Source: Anaerolineae bacterium (GTDB lineage: Bacteria; Chloroflexota; Anaerolineae; E26-bin7). From it: a DNA stretch of 17,366 bases. Both the position numbers and the translations under genes were made by a program. A model generated the notes under the pieces. The model did no database searches and had not been told where the DNA came from. It saw only the letters and a program-made list of their open reading frames with translations. The stretch covers positions 1 to 17,366 of the forward strand of contig JAOZOT010000013.1 of assembly GCA_029933115.1 (NCBI GenBank), in the 5' to 3' direction. Shown piece after piece: positions 13,601-17,366 of the stretch; within the stretch, counting starts at the first letter, position 1, and the number at the start of each line of letters is the position of its first letter.

Positions 13601-14393
13601 CCTCTACGTGCAGCGCCGGTCGTGGTTGCACGCCGTGGACCCGCGTGTAAAGTTGGCCTTCGTCTTCCTGGGCACTGTGCTCATGCTGACCTTCAAAAAC
13701 CTGCTCATTATGCTCCTCTCCCTGGTGGTCACCCATCTGATTATCTTCTCTGCGGGTGTGCCCGACCACAAGGTCAAGTGGGTGTGGAAGGCGATGCTGC
13801 CCATCAATATCCTGATCCCGGTCCTGTGGGTGATTTTCTATCCAGAGGGGCCGACCGTCCTGTTCCAATTTTGGTTTGTAAAAGTCACTGCCCTCAGCGT
13901 GGTGCGAGGGGTATCCCTGGCCCTCCGTCTGGATGCCATTGCCTTCATCTGCTTTACCTGGCTGTTCACCACCGATCAGGCTTCCCTGGTGCGCAGCCTG
14001 GTCAAGTTGGGCTTGCCCTTCGAATGGGGGTTGGTGCTGGCCATCGGCCTCCGTTACATCCCTACCTTTTATGGACTGTACACTGTGGTCTCTGAGGCTC
14101 AGCAGGCCCGGGCCCTCGATCTCACCAAGGGCAACTTTTTCACCAGGGTCAGGTCCTACCTGCCGATTCTGGTGGCCATGATGATCAGCGCCCTGCGGAC
14201 CAGCGAGAAGCTGGCCAGGGCCATGGAGTCACGCGCCCTGGGCTTGCCAGGGGTAAAGCGCACCTGCCGGCGCGACATCCGTTTTCGGCCCGCGGACTAT
14301 GTCTACACAGCCCTTCTCATCGTCCTATTCTCCCTCCTCCTCACCCTCCGCTTCCGATTTGGCTTGGGGACCCATCCGTTATACCTCTTCTAG
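13584..14393 (+). CDS. ecfT: ECF transporter transmembrane component EcfT
   Basis: A 269-residue membrane protein of the CbiQ/EcfT family, the coupling subunit between the ATPases and the S component. The N-terminus (SWLHAVDPRVKL) is typical of the family, followed by several hydrophobic helices and the cytoplasmic coupling-helix region with two Ala-Arg motifs, AQQARALDL and KLARAMESRALG, that contact the ATPases. A final helix (YTALLIVLFSLLLTL) ends the protein. GGGAGG lies eight bases before ATG 13584, inside the end of the ATPase gene. It completes the S-A-A'-T set. After its TAG stop the same frame stays open for 29 more codons (see finding). Confidence 0.9.
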   Translation: MSFSFDLYVQRRSWLHAVDPRVKLAFVFLGTVLMLTFKNLLIMLLSLVVTHLIIFSAGVPDHKVKWVWKAMLPINILIPVLWVIFYPEGPTVLFQFWFVKVTALSVVRGVSLALRLDAIAFICFTWLFTTDQASLVRSLVKLGLPFEWGLVLAIGLRYIPTFYGLYTVVSEAQQARALDLTKGNFFTRVRSYLPILVAMMISALRTSEKLARAMESRALGLPGVKRTCRRDIRFRPADYVYTALLIVLFSLLLTLRFRFGLGTHPLYLF

Positions 14394-14483
14394 CGGAAAG
14401 ACCTGCTCAAGGGCCAGGTGCTATTCGACGGCGAAGACCTCTTTGTGAATCTTTCCCTGGCGCGGGATATGGCTATCCTCTGA
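14394..14483 (+). other. Open in-frame tail after the ecfT stop
   Basis: Directly after the TAG of ecfT the same frame continues for 29 codons to a TGA at 14481, with protein-like composition (GQVLFDGEDLF, SLARDMAIL). It has no start codon or ribosome site of its own. It may be a remnant of a lost gene's 3' end or a former EcfT extension. I do not recognise a family. The rest of the gap to 14522 shows no terminator I can support. Confidence 0.3.
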
Positions 14484-14522
14484 TGACAAACGAGGCCCCA
14501 TGAGGGATGGTAAACTCGAACT

Positions 14523-15509
14523 TCAAGGAGGGACAAGGATCACTTTCCCTACCCCGGCCTGGATAAAGTCCTCGCCGTACTCCTGGCGGAACATCCTGAT
14601 AGCTTGCTCTCCTGTACAATGGCAGGGAGCCACTTTCCGCACCCCCAGCCGACGGAATTCGCTAATAATGCCTTCGATCTCCCTGCGGCTCTTCCCTCCC
14701 AGATGAAAGCCACCGAGGACAAGGTAGACCTCATCGCCTGACAGGGCCTTAGCCTGGCGGACGATCTCCACGACGCCCGGGTGGGCGCAGCCGGTGACGA
14801 CCACCAAGCTCTCATCGGTTCTCACTGCCAGCGACTGTTCAATGATCCCTGTCCCCAGTTCCCCGGTGGTGTACACCTCTTTGCCAATCTCCCTGGGCTT
14901 AACCACCTCCACCAGTTGAGCCCTGGTTCGCACGGCCTCTTTGAATCTCGCCGGAAAGGACTGGGGGACAAAGACAGTGAGGCCATCGCCTGCCACTGGC
15001 AAAAGGCCCGACAGCCCGCCGGTGTGATCGCCGTGGATGTGGGAGAGGACTATGGTCTCTATCTCGCCGGGGTCAATGCCCAGCGCGGCCATGTTCGCCA
15101 GCAGCGTGGGGGAATCACCGCCGCTATCGAAAAGGATCGCTTGCCCTTGGTACTCGATCAGGCAGGAGAAGCCCCAGGCTGTCCTCAGGCGGGGATCGTA
15201 GGCGTTGTTGTCGTAGACAATGGTGATGGTCAGTGCTTTAGATTCCATGATCTCCTCCGGCGGGCTTGTTGGATAGGTAGGGGGCTGGGTGGTTGGGGGG
15301 CTAGGTGGTTGGGTGGTTGGGGGGCTAGGTGGTTGGGTGGCTGGGGGGCTAGGTGGTTGGGTGGCTGGGGTGACCGGTGGAACGGTCACGGGCGCCGTTG
15401 GTGAAGGGATAGGGGGCGGCACTGCCCCGCAACTTGCCAGGAGTAAGGCGAGAGAGGCCACGAATATGAGGTGGAAGATGATGAGAGATGAGGGGTATGC
15501 TTGTCGCAT
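14523..15509 (-). CDS. Lipoprotein-type metallo-beta-lactamase-fold hydrolase
   Basis: A 328-residue protein. The N-terminus is a lipoprotein signal: hydrophobic core LIIFHLIFVASLALLLASC with lipobox Cys27. A Pro/Thr-rich linker follows (about 30-85), including four TQPPSPP(T/A) units encoded by 24-bp repeats. The catalytic domain begins near residue 88 (MESKALTITIVYDN). It has the zinc motif SHIHGDH (His157, His159, Asp161, His162), DSGGD upstream, and GGFHLGG and PCHCTGEQ downstream. These match the DHPS-like (methanopterin-synthase-related) MBL subgroup. ATG 15509 with AAAGGA upstream fits the signal peptide. A second start, ATG 15248, has a better ribosome site and would give a soluble 241-residue form. 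The substrate is unknown. Confidence 0.85.
   Translation of the reverse strand: MRQAYPSSLIIFHLIFVASLALLLASCGAVPPPIPSPTAPVTVPPVTPATQPPSPPATQPPSPPTTQPPSPPTTQPPTYPTSPPEEIMESKALTITIVYDNNAYDPRLRTAWGFSCLIEYQGQAILFDSGGDSPTLLANMAALGIDPGEIETIVLSHIHGDHTGGLSGLLPVAGDGLTVFVPQSFPARFKEAVRTRAQLVEVVKPREIGKEVYTTGELGTGIIEQSLAVRTDESLVVVTGCAHPGVVEIVRQAKALSGDEVYLVLGGFHLGGKSRREIEGIISEFRRLGVRKVAPCHCTGEQAIRMFRQEYGEDFIQAGVGKVILVPP
15291..15370 (-). repeat. 24-bp tandem repeat in the MBL linker
   Basis: Three near-identical 24-bp units (15291-15314, 15315-15338, 15339-15362) and a partial fourth, each made of 8-bp modules such as GGTTGGGT and GGCTAGGT. On the coding (minus) strand they encode TQPPSPP(T/A). The repeat is related to the 8-bp modules in mocR (9865-9952). 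The G-rich plus strand has many G-runs that could form G-quadruplexes. Confidence 0.85.
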
Positions 15510-15750
15510 TGTCATCCTTTCTAGAAGCAACTCCTCTTCAGTGCTCTGCGTCCTGTTTTTCGCACCCACGGCCATCCTATCCGTTTCCAGAAGCGTTTTT
15601 GAGAGTTGGAGTCGAGCCTTTAGGGGGGTTTTTGGGTCGGAGAACCGGCTGAAGCCTCGATCTCCGGTGGGCTCGAATAGAAATTTCGAGGGTGCGAAAT
15701 GTGGGCTGCGTCGAACCCCTCGCAAGGGTTTCACCCAGCGCACTCACCTG
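15510..15750 (-). other. Structured gap upstream of the MBL gene
   Basis: This 241-bp gap between two leftward genes contains three inverted repeats: 15644-15668 (ACCGG/CCGGT), 15672-15690 (CTCGAA/TTCGAG) and 15701-15743 (an 11-bp imperfect stem closing on an inner AACCCTT/GAGGGGTT-like stem). The minus strand stays open in the MBL frame through the whole gap, but the signal peptide starts only at 15509, so I treat it as non-coding. It could be a repeat element or a structured 5' leader. Confidence 0.4.
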
Positions 15751-16602
15751 TCAGCGGGTGCCGGGCCGGTTCATAACTATCCCCTGCCACCGCTCTGCGC
15801 TCTGGCGCAGCTCGTCCAGGTCCCCGTAGGCTTCTAGGATAGGGTATCCGTCTGGCACCCTTTGCAGTGGGCTGAAATCAATGGTCCCCCGGCCGAGAGG
15901 GAGATGCTGATCGGCATGGCCGTCGTTGTCGTGCAGATGTAGCTCGCGCACGTACTTTGCCACAGCCTCCACTCCCCTGGCAAAATCGAAACCCATCTGG
16001 CAGGCCGAAACGTGGAGGTGCCCAACATCTAGCAGCAACCCAATACCCAACCCCTCCACGAACTCGGCGATTTCCTCTGGGCTGCGCATCATCGTCGTCG
16101 GCTCATAGGGCAGGTTCTCGACGATGAGCTCCACATCCCCCCGGGCATAGTCCAGAAAGAGACGGAAGCTTTCCTGCGCAGTGCGCAGAGCCACCGCGTA
16201 GGGGACGTCGGGTGTGCCAGGGTCTTTCCCCAGCGGACGGGTGGGATAGGCCGTGAAGCCGGGGTGCAGAGAGACGAGCGGCACCTCCCACCGGCGGGCC
16301 AAGTCAATCATCGCCAGGATCAACCGCCGCGTCTCGGCCAGGGTCTCCTCGTCCTGACTGGCCGGGTTGAGGATAAACCACTCTCGCAGGGGCGGGAAAC
16401 AGCCGTGGAGGAGCAAATCCAGGTCATAGCGTTCGTGGAGCCGCTCCACAGTCTCCACGGCTCCCTCCTCGTAATGATGATTGGCTCCCAACTCGATCAC
16501 CTCGAACTCGCGCAGAGCCAGGATGCTCTCTTCCATCCCTTTACCCAGGCAGGAGGTCGAGGCCCCAAGCCCGCGATAGCAGACCTTTTCCTCAGCGGTC
16601 AC
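15751..16602 (-). CDS. Sugar phosphate isomerase/epimerase-like TIM-barrel protein
   Basis: A 283-residue protein of the AP_endonuc_2 (xylose isomerase-like) TIM-barrel family. Metal-site motifs are in order: SLHPGF (about residue 111), VENLPYEP with the first Glu, LLDVGHLHVSA with Asp and His, LHLHDNDGHADQHLPLGRG, and the last Glu in ILEAYGD. Family members isomerise or epimerise sugars, inositols or related ligands, or act as AP endonuclease IV; the lack of a full nine-ligand tri-zinc set argues for a sugar enzyme. The start is GTG 16602, which overlaps the end of the FmdB gene by 11 bp and has only a weak ribosome site, suggesting coupling. The specific substrate cannot be told from sequence. 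Confidence 0.82.
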   Translation of the reverse strand: MTAEEKVCYRGLGASTSCLGKGMEESILALREFEVIELGANHHYEEGAVETVERLHERYDLDLLLHGCFPPLREWFILNPASQDEETLAETRRLILAMIDLARRWEVPLVSLHPGFTAYPTRPLGKDPGTPDVPYAVALRTAQESFRLFLDYARGDVELIVENLPYEPTTMMRSPEEIAEFVEGLGIGLLLDVGHLHVSACQMGFDFARGVEAVAKYVRELHLHDNDGHADQHLPLGRGTIDFSPLQRVPDGYPILEAYGDLDELRQSAERWQGIVMNRPGTR

Positions 16603-16834
16603 GGCGGCAGACTTCCCCTGTGGAGCAGGGTGGCGTGGCGCAGCGCTCCTCCCGCCCGCAGCAGGTCCCGCCCCCGGAAGGCTGTCCCCACCGGCTTATC
16701 ACGTTAGGGACGGAAAACAGCTTCTCCAGCAAGGGGCTGCCGCATTGGGGGCAACTGGGCGCGCCGCTGCCTGAGCGGACCAGCACTTCCACCCGTTCTC
16801 CACAGTTCCCACACCGGTACTCGTAAATCGGCAT
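16592..16834 (-). CDS. FmdB-type zinc-ribbon protein
   Basis: An 80-residue protein starting MPIYEYRCGNCG, the classic FmdB/CxxC_CXXC_SSSS start. The two zinc-binding pairs are CGNC (near residue 8) and CPQC (near 29), followed by LLEKLFSVPNVISRW. The C-terminal part (GGGTCCGREERCATPPC) is Cys-rich and could bind a second metal. AGGAG lies five bases before ATG 16834; an upstream GTG at 16840 is too close to the ribosome site. FmdB was proposed as a regulator in methylotrophs, but most members have no assigned function. It sits 14 bp after iscU, so it may belong to the Fe-S assembly operon. Confidence 0.85.
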   Translation of the reverse strand: MPIYEYRCGNCGERVEVLVRSGSGAPSCPQCGSPLLEKLFSVPNVISRWGQPSGGGTCCGREERCATPPCSTGEVCRRDR

Positions 16835-16846
16835 TTTCACTCCTTT

Positions 16847-16867
16847 CGCTATTCGCTATTCGTCATT
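16847..16867 (-). repeat. 7-bp tandem repeat at the iscU end
   Basis: CGCTATT occurs at 16847-16853 and 16854-16860, with a variant CGTCATT at 16861-16867. It covers the last codons and stop of the IscU-like gene and the gap before the FmdB gene. It resembles short repeats often found between genes and here supplies the MTNSE tail. Confidence 0.6.
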
Positions 16868-17280
16868 TGCTGCTGATACAGCCTCTGCCAGTCGTGCCGG
16901 TCTCCCCGCCGGTTCTCCGCATAATCAAGGATGGCTCGATGCAACACGGTCGCGGCCAGGTTGGAGCAGTGCAATTTCTCCAGAGGCAGCCCGCCTAGCT
17001 CCGCGGCGATGTCGTCGTCAGTGAGACGCCAGGCTTCCTGCAACGTCTTGCCCTTGGCGATCTCACTCAACGCGCTGCAAGTGGCAATGGCTGCTCCACA
17101 ACCCTGCACCTGGTATTTGATATCAACGAGACGGCCTCCCCGCACCTTGATGTACATCACAAAGACGTCACCGCAGGACGCATCGCCGAGGCGGCCAATC
17201 CCATCGGCGTCCTCGATGACCCCCACATTGCGGGGGTTGAAGAAATGGTCAAGCACTTTCTCGTTGTATTCTATGGCCAC
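16849..17280 (-). CDS. iscU: IscU/NifU N-type Fe-S cluster scaffold
   Basis: A 143-residue scaffold protein on which a cysteine desulfurase builds Fe-S clusters. The opening YNEKVLDHFFNPRNVG is typical. The three cluster-binding cysteines are present: ASCGDVF (with the conserved Asp), QGCGAAIA and LHCSNLAA. A further cysteine (ATCSAL) follows the second, where IscU has Ser, a trait of NifU-like variants. The C-terminal tail after DYAENRRG is short and ends in repeat-derived residues. GTG 17280 is used; GGAGG is 12 bases upstream, while a nearer AAGGAG overlaps the GTG and sits five bases before an in-frame ATA, so the exact start is uncertain. A cysteine desulfurase gene is probably just beyond the right edge. 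Confidence 0.88.
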   Translation of the reverse strand: MAIEYNEKVLDHFFNPRNVGVIEDADGIGRLGDASCGDVFVMYIKVRGGRLVDIKYQVQGCGAAIATCSALSEIAKGKTLQEAWRLTDDDIAAELGGLPLEKLHCSNLAATVLHRAILDYAENRRGDRHDWQRLYQQQMTNSE

Positions 17281-17366
17281 TCCTTATGTAAACCTCCAGC
17301 GGTTATGATAAAAAGCGTTCACCTCCCCCGGCGGCGGTGCCGGCGGCGACGGCCTGTCTGGATGCC

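Noticed and set aside
15291..15370. CRISPR array
   Set aside because: The repeats are contiguous 24-bp units with no spacers, lie inside a coding linker, and no cas genes are present.
15289..15837. Gly/Trp-rich plus-strand frame
   Set aside because: It is a shadow of the tandem repeat and the MBL gene on the other strand.

Overview
The window is a GC-rich bacterial chromosome segment with 18 protein-coding genes and no rRNA or tRNA. Gene content and protein style (ExeA-like ATPase beside parAB, a seven-helix GAF/PAS histidine kinase, double-FHA protein, fused ECF ATPase, YgiT/DUF4258 pair) suggest a member of the Chloroflexota, perhaps Anaerolineae-like. This is an inference from family resemblance; no phylogenetic marker is present.

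Layout. 1-327: a regulatory region with three well-formed promoters, two rightward and one leftward, a strong hairpin terminator and a 12-bp inverted repeat. It could encode an orphan RNA of about 100 nt with an antisense partner. 328-7622 (+): a tightly packed run of AAA ATPase, ribbon-helix-helix-like protein, ParA, ParB, membrane histidine kinase, FHA protein and DUF6125-like protein. The spacing suggests one long transcription unit joining a partition-type module to a signalling module. Three 8-bp direct repeats lie just before parA. 7626-8212 (-): a DUF4258 toxin / YgiT zinc-finger antitoxin pair with its own promoter, back to back with the promoter of an AIR-synthase/HypE-like enzyme (8371-9390, +) that ends in a clear terminator.

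9537-14393 (+): a consensus promoter with an operator-like palindrome, then a MocR-type PLP-binding regulator and a complete ECF vitamin transporter: S component, an EcfA-EcfA' fusion, and EcfT. The regulator suggests vitamin B6 as cargo. The fused ATPase is asymmetric: all of its visible defects fall in one of the two composite ATP sites. 14523-17280 (-): a lipoprotein-type metallo-beta-lactamase-fold protein, a TIM-barrel sugar isomerase-like protein, an FmdB zinc ribbon and an IscU/NifU-type Fe-S scaffold.

Short repetitive elements sit inside coding sequences at several places: 8-bp modules in the MocR linker and the MBL linker, GCAACACG-type and TTCGACAAGCTCAGG-type repeats in the ECF ATPase, and a 7-bp repeat at the iscU end. 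They appear to have been accepted in-frame in linkers, loops and tails, and are one of the more unusual properties of the region.
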